Source: Symbiodinium natans (Eukaryota > Sar > Dinophyceae > Suessiales > Symbiodiniaceae). From it: 64,000 nt of DNA. Position 1 is the stretch's first letter. Each line of letters begins with the position of its first letter. The stretch is from the NCBI GenBank assembly GCA_905221605.1, contig CAJNDS010000225.1, positions 204,001 to 268,000 on the forward strand, read 5' to 3'. This document shows, piece by piece, positions 21,451 to 30,051 of the stretch. The notes under the pieces are model-generated. The model did no database searches. It had not been told where the DNA came from and saw nothing but the letters and a program-made list of their open reading frames with translations. The translations under genes and the position numbers were made by a program.

Positions 21451-23154
21451 TTATTTTTTATATATGTTTTGTCTATATAAATCTTTTAGTTCTTGTAAAT
21501 GCTGTTTTTTCATGTCCTTGTCACCGGCAGATTTAACCCATTTGTTATATAAACTTTTATAACTTCTATAAGTTTTAGTATTTATTGTATTTCTGTTGTT
21601 CGCTTCTTCAAATACTTCTCTTAATTTTTGAATACCTATTTTACTGGGAATGATTAATGTAGGTGATGCCCTTTCTTGCTCTTCTGTTGTTCCTTCCTTC
21701 ATATTTGTTTTTCTAGTTAATGGAGTTTTTCTAGGAGCATTATAAGGCGTTCTCTCCTTAAATATATCATTAAATAACTTTATCACTCGTTCTTCCTTTT
21801 CGTCAGTAGAACCGCCTTTATTGTTTTTATCAATAACTTTATTAATTTCTTCTTCTTCTATTGGTGATAATTGATTTCTTATTTTTGCTATGTTGAATAA
21901 TGTTTGTAATGTTCGTGAACTAATATTTTTTGGGTTTATTCTTGAATAGTCATGAAGAGGTAATTCTGATAATTCATTTATAATTGCTGAATCATTAATA
22001 CTACCCCATCCAGAAAATAAAACATTCCTTGATTCTTTGTATAGTTTACTAATGTCGACATCTTTTTGAAATGGTGGCGGTTGCGGTGGTTCCGGAGGTG
22101 GTGCGTTTCCGCTTGAACTTGATGACGCCGCACCAGAGGCTCGCGAGCTTTGCGACCCGCCTTGTTGGAAATTAGGTCGTGGTGGTTCGGGCGATGTTTT
22201 CGGTGATGGTCTGGGTCTTGTTTTTCCTCTCGGTTCTGTTGGTCGCTGTGGTATTGGTCGTGGTATTGCTGGCAACGCCGGTAATTCCGATACTGTAGGT
22301 TGACTGGACGATGCAATCGGTAGAGGTTGTTGAGTTGCTCCTACATTAGGTTGATGGGGTTGTAAAATTATTGAAGGTTGTAAATATTGCATATTTGGAA
22401 TTGGCATTGGATCGTATGTTGTAAATTGCCCCGCTCTAGGATCTCCTGTAAAATCTAATAGTGGTCTCGGTGGCGGGTTTATTCTATTCATTATTGCCTC
22501 ATTGAAAGCACTGATTGCTTCTTGTGACATACCGGCCAGAAGAGAACTCCCGAAATCCATGCCAGAAACCATGTTTCCGGCAACATTGCCCCCTACTCTT
22601 AATGCTCCACTTCCTAAACTTAACGCCCCACTTCCTAGACTTCTTAAAATTCCCGATCCACCTTCCTCCTCTCTTTCTAACTGTTGTTGATGGGCTTGAT
22701 AAATTGCTTGTTGGTTGCTTTGTTGTGCAGTTGCTATGTTTCCTAATGTTTCATTTATTTGAAACAATTGTTGTTCTTGTGGTGTGCCGTATTCTTCAAT
22801 ATAAGACATGTCATCTGGGTCAGTTCCTATATTAAATTGTTCCGGTGTTCTCGGTTGTTCTGGTTCTGGTCTGTCGTGCTGTGTAAATGCTTTATATGTC
22901 GTATCATTATCTTCTGCATATTGGCGTTTCATGAGATCCCTAGCAATTGCTTCAGCGATTTGTTTTTCTTGAATTTTCAATTTATCTAAATGATCTTTTC
23001 CATCAAATCGTGTTCCTTTATTGCTTTGTTTATAAAATACAGCATCTCTATTAGGAAAAGGTTTTAACGCGTCTTCGTTATCATTAACTAGCTCTAAAAT
23101 ATCTTCGTATCTAGATCTTCTGTGAAATTGTATTCCAGCATTTTTAACTACCAT
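21451..23154 (-). CDS. Proline/glutamine-rich putative virion protein (567 aa)
   Basis: Not matched to a named family. Residues 1-120 are charged. About 160-210 is a Gly/Ser/Ala-rich, mildly hydrophobic stretch (GSGILRSLGSGALSLGSGAL) that could associate with membrane. About 230-370 is a Pro-rich linker (PIPQRPTEPRGKTRPRPSP), and the C-terminal 190 residues are charged and helical. The size, linkers and position beside capsid genes suggest a minor structural protein, by inference only. An in-frame 30-nt GC-rich double-hairpin element (22,127-22,156) adds ten residues to the linker. A TCTA promoter-like core lies about 20 nt before the ATG and overlaps the stop of the upstream gene. Confidence 0.7.
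   Translation of the reverse strand: MVVKNAGIQFHRRSRYEDILELVNDNEDALKPFPNRDAVFYKQSNKGTRFDGKDHLDKLKIQEKQIAEAIARDLMKRQYAEDNDTTYKAFTQHDRPEPEQPRTPEQFNIGTDPDDMSYIEEYGTPQEQQLFQINETLGNIATAQQSNQQAIYQAHQQQLEREEEGGSGILRSLGSGALSLGSGALRVGGNVAGNMVSGMDFGSSLLAGMSQEAISAFNEAIMNRINPPPRPLLDFTGDPRAGQFTTYDPMPIPNMQYLQPSIILQPHQPNVGATQQPLPIASSSQPTVSELPALPAIPRPIPQRPTEPRGKTRPRPSPKTSPEPPRPNFQQGGSQSSRASGAASSSSSGNAPPPEPPQPPPFQKDVDISKLYKESRNVLFSGWGSINDSAIINELSELPLHDYSRINPKNISSRTLQTLFNIAKIRNQLSPIEEEEINKVIDKNNKGGSTDEKEERVIKLFNDIFKERTPYNAPRKTPLTRKTNMKEGTTEEQERASPTLIIPSKIGIQKLREVFEEANNRNTINTKTYRSYKSLYNKWVKSAGDKDMKKQHLQELKDLYRQNIYKK
22124..22156. repeat. GC-rich double-hairpin element, copy 1 (in frame)
   Basis: GAC, then a 30-nt insertion ending again in GAC. 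It contains CCAGAGGCTCGCG, shared with copy 3, in otherwise AT-rich DNA. Its length is a multiple of three, so it adds ten residues to a Ser/Gly linker in the 567-aa protein. Confidence 0.75.
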
Positions 23155-23177
23155 TCTTTTTTATATATTGTTTTAGA
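23155..23177 (-). promoter_or_regulatory. TCTA promoter-like motif
   Basis: On the minus strand, TCTAAAACAATATATAAAA lies immediately before the ATG of the 567-aa gene. TCTAA overlaps the end and stop of the upstream 113-aa gene. The same TCTAAAACAATATA string precedes the ATG at 25,612. Confidence 0.6.
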
Positions 23178-23514
23178 AAATAGATTCGCTTAATTCGCTT
23201 AATGTTTGAACCCTTTTTTTAAGATGTTCTAGAGAAGTCTCGGGTATTCGTGGATTATGCATTTCTCCCTTCAATCTCGCTATTTCACTTTCATAATTTG
23301 CTTTCATTTGACCCTCTAATAGTCTCCGTTTAAACGCTAGATTTTTCTCTTTCGCCTCTCTCGCTTCTAATTGTTTTTTCAAATTCAATAGATAGTCCAG
23401 ATTTTGTTGGCGATATACCAGATCTTCGGATGAATTAACCACAGGATTATCTAATGATTTTTTCTTATGTAGTTTTTTATTTTTTTGAAATTTAAACCTA
23501 TTATATAATACCAT
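23173..23514 (-). CDS. Small basic coiled-coil viral protein (113 aa)
   Basis: A basic N-terminus (FKFQKNKKLHKKK) is followed by a long Lys/Glu/Leu helix. No catalytic motif is visible. It is packed tightly between two minus-strand genes, its stop overlapping the TCTA motif of the downstream gene. It could be a structural or nucleic-acid-associated protein. Unrecognised. Confidence 0.65.
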   Translation of the reverse strand: MVLYNRFKFQKNKKLHKKKSLDNPVVNSSEDLVYRQQNLDYLLNLKKQLEAREAKEKNLAFKRRLLEGQMKANYESEIARLKGEMHNPRIPETSLEHLKKRVQTLSELSESIF

Positions 23515-23535
23515 TTATATATATTATTATTTAGA
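23515..23535 (-). promoter_or_regulatory. TCTA promoter-like motif
   Basis: On the minus strand, TCTAAATAATAATATATATA precedes the ATG at 23,514. TCTAAATAA also encodes the terminal Ser-Lys-stop of the upstream 187-aa protein. Confidence 0.65.
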
Positions 23536-24090
23536 TTTTTTACTTCTAGCCTGAAACATAGCTTTACACATATTATCTGATTTTTCCTGTCTTCTTCTCA
23601 TAATTTCGGCGTTCATTGATCTCATTTGTAATTGTAATAATTGCTGTTGTGTTAAATTTGCATAAGGGTTTAATGGTTGTTGTTGTATTTGTTGTGGTGG
23701 TTTAGCTGGCATTGCTTTAGATAAGGGTTGTTGTTGTTCTTGATATTGTTGTGGTTCTACTAAATTATTTTCTTGTGGTTCCGGTGCTAAGGGTTCAACA
23801 TTTATTTTCGTTTTTTTTCTTGGTGCATATTTTTTAACTGGTTTATCAATAATATTACTCGGTTTCTTTTCACACACGCTAGGATGACTATATCGTAAAG
23901 TTTTAGTTGTCATAGGTTTTTTACAATCTTTACATTCTGTAGGATTTTTAATAACTTCTGTTATTTTTACTCGTTTTTGTTCTTCTTCCACAGGTTCAAT
24001 TTTTTCAATTTCTGTTTCAGGTGGTGCTTCTGTTGCTTCGTTTTCAGGTTCATCGTTAGTTACAACATTTTCTGAATTTTGTTCTGACAT
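23527..24090 (-). CDS. Gln/Pro-rich protein with a C2HC zinc motif (187 aa)
   Basis: I prefer the start at MSEQNSENV (24,090) over the ATG three codons upstream. After an acidic N-terminus there is a compact zinc-binding motif, CKDCKKPMTTKTLRYSHPSVC (Cys-x2-Cys, His, Cys), around residues 50-75, then a basic stretch and a Gln-rich region. The C-terminus is a basic tail ending KKSK. It lies in the structural cluster and could bind nucleic acid in virions or act as a regulator; both are inference. Confidence 0.68.
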   Translation of the reverse strand: MSEQNSENVVTNDEPENEATEAPPETEIEKIEPVEEEQKRVKITEVIKNPTECKDCKKPMTTKTLRYSHPSVCEKKPSNIIDKPVKKYAPRKKTKINVEPLAPEPQENNLVEPQQYQEQQQPLSKAMPAKPPQQIQQQPLNPYANLTQQQLLQLQMRSMNAEIMRRRQEKSDNMCKAMFQARSKKSK

Positions 24091-24121
24091 ATATAACATT
24101 CTATATATTTTCTATTCAAAA

Positions 24122-24988
24122 TTACATAGCATCTGTATTATGGAAGAGGAGGCTAAATGACAAATTAACACCGTTGAAATTTATAAGGTTGCCTATTTCA
24201 TCAGTTATTCTAAATGTTAGTTTTCTTATTGAACGACGCGAGACATTTACATAGTCATAATCCGTGACACCGTAAGGATCATTTATAATACTAGCAAATG
24301 AAGCATTTACAGGAATTTTTTTTACTATGGCATTTGAAAATGTTGATGGACTGTGAAAATTATTATTTGATAATTCAGGACACGAAATATAAATGTCTTG
24401 ATGTGCTAATAAATTTATAAATCCAGAAACCCACGGAACAGTAGAAGTTGAAAAATCTTGAGGTATAGGTGTATTTAAAACACTGTTTATACTGTTTAAA
24501 TTGCTTAGATCAACATTATTTGAAAAAGACCCTACAAAATTTGCAATCAAGCTATCGGGAAGAACAATAAAAATAATTTCTGAAAAATTTGATTCAATTG
24601 TTATTTTATTTGAAATTGTATTATATGTAACTGTGTATGTATTCTGTCTACCTGTAACATCAAAGAAAAAATTTAATTCTCGTTGTATTGTAGATGCCAG
24701 TTCAGGAGGTGTATAATTTCCTAGTGGTATTTCAATTCTTAAATAAGTTGTTCCTGTTGGCGTTGCAGGTGCTAATACTCTGTGTTCAAAATATAAATTT
24801 CTATTATTTTCGTTTATTGAATACCATGTGTTAGGAATTGCTAACTCGTGAACTTGCATAATCGTCCCGTCGGGTATTTCAAATGTTTCTCTTAATTCTA
24901 TTTGAAAGTCGCTGATACCGCGACTATTTGATGTGCGATATTTGGAATTTACATAAACTTTTTTATATGTTAATGGTCTGATACTCAT
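24122..24988 (-). CDS. Candidate minor capsid (penton) protein (288 aa)
   Basis: The N-terminal pattern VYVNSKYRTSNSRGISDFQIEL, followed by a region with P-x-TWYSI and alternating beta-strand character, resembles the single-jelly-roll minor capsid proteins of PLVs, Polintons and virophages. In those viruses this protein forms the pentameric capsid vertices. Its length (about 290 aa) and its place near the major capsid gene agree. The assignment is by motif resemblance, and a profile or structure comparison would settle it. It is divergently arranged with the lipase-like gene across 48 bp. Confidence 0.68.
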   Translation of the reverse strand: MSIRPLTYKKVYVNSKYRTSNSRGISDFQIELRETFEIPDGTIMQVHELAIPNTWYSINENNRNLYFEHRVLAPATPTGTTYLRIEIPLGNYTPPELASTIQRELNFFFDVTGRQNTYTVTYNTISNKITIESNFSEIIFIVLPDSLIANFVGSFSNNVDLSNLNSINSVLNTPIPQDFSTSTVPWVSGFINLLAHQDIYISCPELSNNNFHSPSTFSNAIVKKIPVNASFASIINDPYGVTDYDYVNVSRRSIRKLTFRITDEIGNLINFNGVNLSFSLLFHNTDAM

Positions 24989-25036
24989 ATTAATATATAT
25001 TATATTTGATAAATTAATTTATAATCTTTTTATATA
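24989..25036. promoter_or_regulatory. Divergent promoter region
   Basis: A 48-bp AT-only spacer between the candidate penton gene (minus) and the lipase-like gene (plus). TATATAT runs adjoin both start codons. No TCTA core is present, unlike most other genes in the element. Confidence 0.5.
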
Positions 25037-25588
25037 ATGACAAAGATTGAAGGACAGTTAAATAAGATGTTGGAACACAACGGCAAAATATCAAATACTC
25101 AAGGTATCAAATATGCATATGATCGTGATAATAAAATTTTTGTAAAGGGAAATAAAATGTATGTCGGAGGGACAACATCTACTAGAGACTGGCAACAAAA
25201 CTTCACAAAATTAAAAACTGGCGGAATTAGGGATATGGATCGCTACAAGGAAGCAAGGCGGGTATTAATGGAAAATCCACAAGTGAATACATTATTAGGG
25301 CACAGTATGGGAGGTAGCGTTGTTTTAGAATTAAACAAAGAATTCAAAGATAAAAATTATAAAACGAGAACCTATGATGCTCCCGTAGTAAGTTTGATTG
25401 CACCTATTTTTGGATTGGATAAACCGACCGAACAGCACAAACGATTTAGAATGACGGGTGATCTTGTTAGCAGTCTTGATAGTGGAGCAATTAATTATAA
25501 AACAAATTCATTCAATCCTGTAAAAAATCATGACATAGAAGAACTATTGAACATTGATGAAACGATCCCCGAACAAGGTTGGTTTTAA
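25037..25588 (+). CDS. Lipase-like alpha/beta hydrolase (183 aa)
   Basis: The nucleophile elbow GHSMGG (residues 88-93, Ser90) is followed by TYDAPVV (Asp114) and a C-terminal NHD (His165), in the Ser-Asp-His order of lipases and esterases. It is short for the fold, comparable to compact class 3-like viral lipases. The substrate is unknown. Lipase-like genes occur in PLVs, where they may help the particle cross membranes; that role is inference. It lies between the candidate penton and a small gene followed by the major capsid gene, suggesting virion association. Confidence 0.72.
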   Translation: MTKIEGQLNKMLEHNGKISNTQGIKYAYDRDNKIFVKGNKMYVGGTTSTRDWQQNFTKLKTGGIRDMDRYKEARRVLMENPQVNTLLGHSMGGSVVLELNKEFKDKNYKTRTYDAPVVSLIAPIFGLDKPTEQHKRFRMTGDLVSSLDSGAINYKTNSFNPVKNHDIEELLNIDETIPEQGWF

Positions 25589-25592
25589 ATTA

Positions 25593-25611
25593 TCTAAAAC
25601 AATATAATATA
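25593..25611 (+). promoter_or_regulatory. TCTA promoter-like motif
   Basis: TCTAAAACAATATAATATA directly precedes the ATG at 25,612 and supports that start over the ATG at 25,579. Confidence 0.6.
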
Positions 25612-25854
25612 ATGCTTAATAAGGTCAGAAAATCAAAGGAACAAACAAGGGTAGGAAAAATCCCAGAGAACATTCAGTTTAAAAATAAAATTACAAAAAG
25701 TATAAATAATTCATCTTATGAAATGATCAGGGGAATTGTAGAAACTGATGGAACGGCTGTAGCGCAACCACAACTAGAAAAACAAATTTCTAAAAATATT
25801 AGTAATTTAAATTCACATAAAAAATATAGTAATAATAATAAAAAATCTAAATAA
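25612..25854 (+). CDS. Small basic viral protein (80 aa)
   Basis: Starts MLNKVRKSKEQTRVGK. Basic, Asn/Lys-rich, and ending in NNNKKSK. I chose the start immediately after a TCTA-type motif; the longer frame from 25,579 would translate that motif. The stop is 11 bp before the major capsid ATG. Unrecognised; possibly a DNA-binding or minor virion component. Confidence 0.62.
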   Translation: MLNKVRKSKEQTRVGKIPENIQFKNKITKSINNSSYEMIRGIVETDGTAVAQPQLEKQISKNISNLNSHKKYSNNNKKSK

Positions 25855-25865
25855 TAATATATAAA
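25846..25865 (+). promoter_or_regulatory. TCTA promoter-like motif of the major capsid gene
   Basis: TCTAAATAATAATATATAAA runs up to the capsid ATG and overlaps the Ser-Lys-stop codons of the preceding gene. It is nearly identical to the motifs at 23,515-23,535 and 30,034-30,051. Confidence 0.68.
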
Positions 25866-27332
25866 ATGGATTTAGTTATAGCAGAAACTCAGGATAATAT
25901 GATAAATTCCTTACAGTTTGGACTTCCAGAAAGTGCCGCGTATATTACGGATCGTAAACAAGTCCACTTCCCGAGTGTATCCGGAAATATTTTTAGTTCA
26001 AATAATGGTAATAAATATATTAAATTTGTGATCACGGGAGAAGACAACAATTACATCGATATGTCCAGCATTTGCTTATTTTTTGATGTTGTTAATACAT
26101 CGCCGACAGCAGGAGAATATTTAAGACCACTTGGAGAAAGTCACGCCTTTTTTACTCGTTATAGATGCAACGCAGCGGGACAACAGATCAACGACATCGA
26201 CAATTACAATTTAGTATGTGAAGAAATGAAATCCTTTAAATCTGAAGAAGTAAGAAATTTAGATGATATTCAGGAAGGTTGTTTAACACGATATGACAGC
26301 AGAATTAATAGACTTTATGCATTTGCAATTGAAGGACACGATGCAACAGCAACCACGGGAAGAAATGATAGAGGAATTGTTTTACCAAAACTTACAAGAG
26401 CCAACACGACAGGCATAGAACAAGGTAAATTCGTGCGGATGGGACATAAACCTTGCTGTGGCTTTGTTCAATCTGGGTATTATCCGCCTATTCGATATTG
26501 CCCGTTAGAATTTATTTTTGAAATTTGTTTCGATGCACAAGAACCGGTAATCAATCCGGCTACGCCGGTAGCAGGAACACAGGCTGAAGACGATGTTAAC
26601 GGTTTATACTTTACCACAAGAAACACCACTACTTCGTGGTCTATTCAAAATTGTATCCTTCGATGTGAATTAATCACAGTCGACAATTCCGTTAACAATA
26701 ACGTGGTTTCACATTTATTGAAAGGGGGTCGGCTTCGTATGGTTTATCCCGCCTATCACAGTTTTTCACAAACTTTCGCGGCAGGAAATACCGAGATCAA
26801 TATGAATATTGTTAAATCCTCAACCAGATTATCTCAAATGTTCTTTACCCTTTCCAATTCACAAATTGATGATAATAACACAGCGGCAAATTTTGCAAAG
26901 AAAAAATGGACTTGGTTTTATCATCCTATGTCGGCTACAATTGATAATTTGGAAGGTGTTATTGACAGCGCTAAACAAATTTCATATTATGTTCAGATCG
27001 CTAATAAAAAGTTCCCAGAACAAGCGGTAGAAAGTTTAGCTGAAGCAATGTATTTCCTACGACGCGCCGTTAATGTTATGTCTCCGTTTTATGACGGTTT
27101 TTCAATTGACATTTATAGATATGCTAACGACAAGTTTATCGGAGGAATAAATTTCGATAAGCAACCAGATATGAATTTCACCGGTTCCAACACGAAAATG
27201 GGAAGCTTATTGACTTTTAAATTGAAAGGGGCTAACCAAACTTTCGCGTTAGGAATTGAACAGGTTTATGTCACGCTTGTTTCAGAACATGTATTCGAGC
27301 TTTCGGAAAGTGCCTCAACGGTTCTCGATTAA
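25866..27332 (+). CDS. Major capsid protein, PLV type (488 aa)
   Basis: Size, position and sequence character fit the double-jelly-roll major capsid proteins of Polinton-like viruses. An N-terminal region with HFPSVSGNIFSSNNGNKYIK leads into strands containing YIDMSSICLFFDV. A mid-protein segment reads SGYYPPIRYCPLEFIFEIC, and a late one LKGGRLRMVYPAYHSFSQTF. In this family trimers of the protein form the icosahedral shell. Base composition is a little richer in GC than neighbouring genes. It is followed by two hairpins. I assign it from general family resemblance; structure prediction should show two jelly rolls. Confidence 0.8.
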   Translation: MDLVIAETQDNMINSLQFGLPESAAYITDRKQVHFPSVSGNIFSSNNGNKYIKFVITGEDNNYIDMSSICLFFDVVNTSPTAGEYLRPLGESHAFFTRYRCNAAGQQINDIDNYNLVCEEMKSFKSEEVRNLDDIQEGCLTRYDSRINRLYAFAIEGHDATATTGRNDRGIVLPKLTRANTTGIEQGKFVRMGHKPCCGFVQSGYYPPIRYCPLEFIFEICFDAQEPVINPATPVAGTQAEDDVNGLYFTTRNTTTSWSIQNCILRCELITVDNSVNNNVVSHLLKGGRLRMVYPAYHSFSQTFAAGNTEINMNIVKSSTRLSQMFFTLSNSQIDDNNTAANFAKKKWTWFYHPMSATIDNLEGVIDSAKQISYYVQIANKKFPEQAVESLAEAMYFLRRAVNVMSPFYDGFSIDIYRYANDKFIGGINFDKQPDMNFTGSNTKMGSLLTFKLKGANQTFALGIEQVYVTLVSEHVFELSESASTVLD

Positions 27333-27366
27333 ATCGAGAGGCCATAATGAAATTTAAAATTTCATT
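27323..27366. terminator. Two stacked hairpins at the end of the capsid gene
   Basis: CTCGATT/AATCGAG (27,324-27,338) spans the stop codon, and AATGAAATTT/AAATTTCATT (27,346-27,366) follows with a one-base centre. Tandem hairpins exactly at the end of the most highly expressed structural gene suggest a transcript 3'-end signal. Confidence 0.7.
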
Positions 27367-27414
27367 ATCTGTTCTGGACTAAATAAATAAATAACATTAT
27401 TATATTAAATATAA

Positions 27415-27430
27415 TCTAATTAATATAATA
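27415..27430 (+). promoter_or_regulatory. TCTA promoter-like motif of the fibre gene
   Basis: TCTAATTAATATAATA runs up to the ATG at 27,431. Confidence 0.6.
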
Positions 27431-29821
27431 ATGGCATCTATAAACAATCTCAACACAGTTTATGCAAATGAAATATATAAAATATTTTCTACAGGAGTTA
27501 GTGAAATAGGCGATACATACGCTACAATAGACGATCTTAACAACCTTAATTTTTCAACAGAAGTAACAGCAAATACCGACGCTATAGCAGTTTTAAACAC
27601 AAAACAACTTCAAAATTTCAATAATATTAACGCTATTAACACAGATTTAACTAATAATTACCAAACTAACACAATGTTAAGTAGTAATTTTTACAATAAA
27701 ACAGAAATAGACGCTACATTTACTAATTATTACACATCAACACAAATAGACACAAATTTAACTACTAATTATCAGACTAATGCACAATCAGGAACGAATT
27801 TTTATAATAAAAGTGAAATTGATACAAATTTATCTACTAATTATCAGACTAACACACAGTTAGGAACCAATTATTATACTAAAACAGAGGTAGACGGATT
27901 AGTAGGAGCTGGTGGCGGTTATACAGATACAGAAATTGATAATTTATTAGATTTAAGAGTTCCTAAATCAGATTTCACTGATAGATTTTCAACATTTCCA
28001 ATTATTGATTGTAGCGCCCCTACCGTTATTCATAGTGGTTTAACATTAAATAATTCAACAATAAATATATCACCAGTAGAAGGTTTATTATTCAGTAATC
28101 AAACAGGAGGTGGTGATAAAGTCATAGCGGAATTTAAAAATGCAACGAGTTATATAACTTTACAAGGAGATAAGATATTTTGTAATAATACATCAGATGA
28201 TGCAATTAAACAATTAGATTTATCAAATAATAATGCAGGGTATAAAATGTCAGGTAAAATAGAAACTCCAACGGGTGGTCTAGTAATAGAAAATACAGCG
28301 GATGCTAATTTATCATTTACAGTTAGAAATACTGATAATTACATTACTTTTAATAATGATAGTATTGATTGTTATAATTCAGTTGGTGATACAGGTAGAA
28401 TTTTAAATTTAAATAGTAATGCTAATGAATATGTTAAAACACATTCAATATTAGTAGATACAGGAGCAAATACATTAACAGGTGGTTATACATTAGATGT
28501 TGTTGATAGTGCTATTGTTAGACAAAATTTAAAAGTGGATGGTAATTTAGATTTAACAAATAATACAGGAGATATTCAATTACCAACAGCGGGAATTGAT
28601 ATGTTTAGAAATAGTGGAGATGCTAATTATAATTTAAGAGTTAGAGACACTCAAGGAGTTTTTGAATTCAGAAACAGACAGTTTAGATGTATGAACCCAA
28701 GTAATCCAGCAAATGGAACAGAAATGATATTACACGACACAGGAGGCGATTATCGTTTAAGAATAGGAAGTCAAACAACAGCAACAGTAGGAATAGGCAG
28801 ACAATATAATTTTTCATATCATTTAACAGTAGGAGGTGTAAGTAATTTTAATGAAACAAGAGTAGAGAATGACGCCACATTTTTAGGACAACAATTATTA
28901 AGCACTGATGCCCGTATTTTTCAGAGAGCAGATGCTAATAATTCATTAAATATAATATCAACAGAAGAAATTAACTTTTCATTACAATCAGATAGAACAA
29001 CCGACCCTACAACAGGAACAATAGCGTTACAATTAAACGACACTAACGGAATTACTATTAATAGAGCAGTTACAAATAATCAAACATTTAATAGTATTGG
29101 TAATATCGTTGGAGAGGCAGATGTTATTAGCTGGGGGCGTTTTATGTTCCAGAATAGTAGCGAATTTAAAGAAGTATTGGATGGACAATACAAACTGATC
29201 CTGAGAAATGGAGATCAAGCGGGAGAAATGAATTTAATAATGGGTTTAGAATCATCAACACCAGAAATTCAATTAACGGATGGGAAAGTTAAGATAAATA
29301 ACAATTTAGAAATAACACAAGAAACAATAAGCACAGTAGACCAGATACAGTTTTTGAATACTGATGCAGGAGGAGAATATGCATTTTATTTTGGTAGTGT
29401 TTCAGTAAGCAATGATGTATTTTCTATTTCACCTGGTGGTATTCTAGTTAATGGAGATATTGAATACACAGGGTCTTTAATTCCAAGTTCCGATAAACGA
29501 TTGAAGAAAGATATCAAGGAACTCAACGAAAAACAAGCTGTTAATTTAGTTAAATACATTGTTCCAAAAACATATCATTTTATTGATGACAGACAAAAAG
29601 GTAAATCGTGCTGTGGTTTTATTGCCAATGACTTTTTAACAAAGAAAGTTCCAGATGAATGGCAAAATATAGTTAAAGAGGGCAAAGACGGATATTTAAA
29701 GTTTGATTATACAATGACAACGCCCATTTTATGGAGTGCTTTACAACATGCATTGAATGAAATAGATAAATTGAAAAAGGAAGTAAATAAGATGAAGAAG
29801 AATAAAAATGATAGTGATTAA
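27431..29821 (+). CDS. Fibre/receptor-binding-like protein with S74 intramolecular chaperone (796 aa)
   Basis: Residues about 75-157 hold four to five repeats of the type TNYQTN...FYNKTEID, as in trimeric phage-like fibres. These are followed by a long Asn/Thr/Ser-rich beta region with short repeating strands. The C-terminus, from SSDKRLKKDIKEL (about residue 686), is a peptidase S74 (endosialidase-type) domain. It trimerises the shaft and then cuts itself off at a Ser in the SSDKRL motif. The final 20 residues are a charged coiled coil (EIDKLKKEVNKMKK). The protein probably projects from the capsid and binds the cell surface. Such fibres are common in phages and some giant viruses and occur in PLVs. 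Confidence 0.85.
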   Translation: MASINNLNTVYANEIYKIFSTGVSEIGDTYATIDDLNNLNFSTEVTANTDAIAVLNTKQLQNFNNINAINTDLTNNYQTNTMLSSNFYNKTEIDATFTNYYTSTQIDTNLTTNYQTNAQSGTNFYNKSEIDTNLSTNYQTNTQLGTNYYTKTEVDGLVGAGGGYTDTEIDNLLDLRVPKSDFTDRFSTFPIIDCSAPTVIHSGLTLNNSTINISPVEGLLFSNQTGGGDKVIAEFKNATSYITLQGDKIFCNNTSDDAIKQLDLSNNNAGYKMSGKIETPTGGLVIENTADANLSFTVRNTDNYITFNNDSIDCYNSVGDTGRILNLNSNANEYVKTHSILVDTGANTLTGGYTLDVVDSAIVRQNLKVDGNLDLTNNTGDIQLPTAGIDMFRNSGDANYNLRVRDTQGVFEFRNRQFRCMNPSNPANGTEMILHDTGGDYRLRIGSQTTATVGIGRQYNFSYHLTVGGVSNFNETRVENDATFLGQQLLSTDARIFQRADANNSLNIISTEEINFSLQSDRTTDPTTGTIALQLNDTNGITINRAVTNNQTFNSIGNIVGEADVISWGRFMFQNSSEFKEVLDGQYKLILRNGDQAGEMNLIMGLESSTPEIQLTDGKVKINNNLEITQETISTVDQIQFLNTDAGGEYAFYFGSVSVSNDVFSISPGGILVNGDIEYTGSLIPSSDKRLKKDIKELNEKQAVNLVKYIVPKTYHFIDDRQKGKSCCGFIANDFLTKKVPDEWQNIVKEGKDGYLKFDYTMTTPILWSALQHALNEIDKLKKEVNKMKKNKNDSD

Positions 29822-29831
29822 AAATATTTTA

Positions 29832-29847
29832 TCTAATATATTAATAT
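29832..29847 (+). promoter_or_regulatory. TCTA promoter-like motif
   Basis: TCTAATATATTAATAT runs up to the ATG at 29,848. Confidence 0.55.
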
Positions 29848-30042
29848 ATGACAAGAAAATATTATATGTGTAAATGTGGATTAAAGAGACCAACAGACGA
29901 AACAGAAAAGGAGAATATGAAACACATTAACACGAAAGAACACCAAAAGTTAGTAGAAGCCCGTTATAATGCTAATCCTAAATTCTGGGATAAAGTTTAT
30001 AAAAAACAAAATAAAAAATTAGGAAAAGATAAATCTAAATAA
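29848..30042 (+). CDS. Small C2H2-like zinc-finger protein (64 aa)
   Basis: YYMCKCGLKRP followed by MKHINTKEHQK gives Cys-x-Cys and His-x5-His spacing, a single zinc finger. The rest is Lys-rich and ends KDKSK. The same finger type closes the GIY-YIG nuclease and the 131-aa right-end protein in this element. It is probably nucleic-acid binding. Confidence 0.66.
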   Translation: MTRKYYMCKCGLKRPTDETEKENMKHINTKEHQKLVEARYNANPKFWDKVYKKQNKKLGKDKSK

Positions 30043-30051
30043 TAATATATA
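30034..30051 (+). promoter_or_regulatory. TCTA promoter-like motif
   Basis: TCTAAATAATAATATATA precedes the ATG at 30,052 and overlaps the Ser-Lys-stop of the preceding gene, as at the capsid gene. Confidence 0.62.

Noticed and set aside
21978-22316. Minus-strand 112-codon frame inside the 567-aa viral gene
   Set aside because: Shadow frame of the larger gene with no upstream motif.
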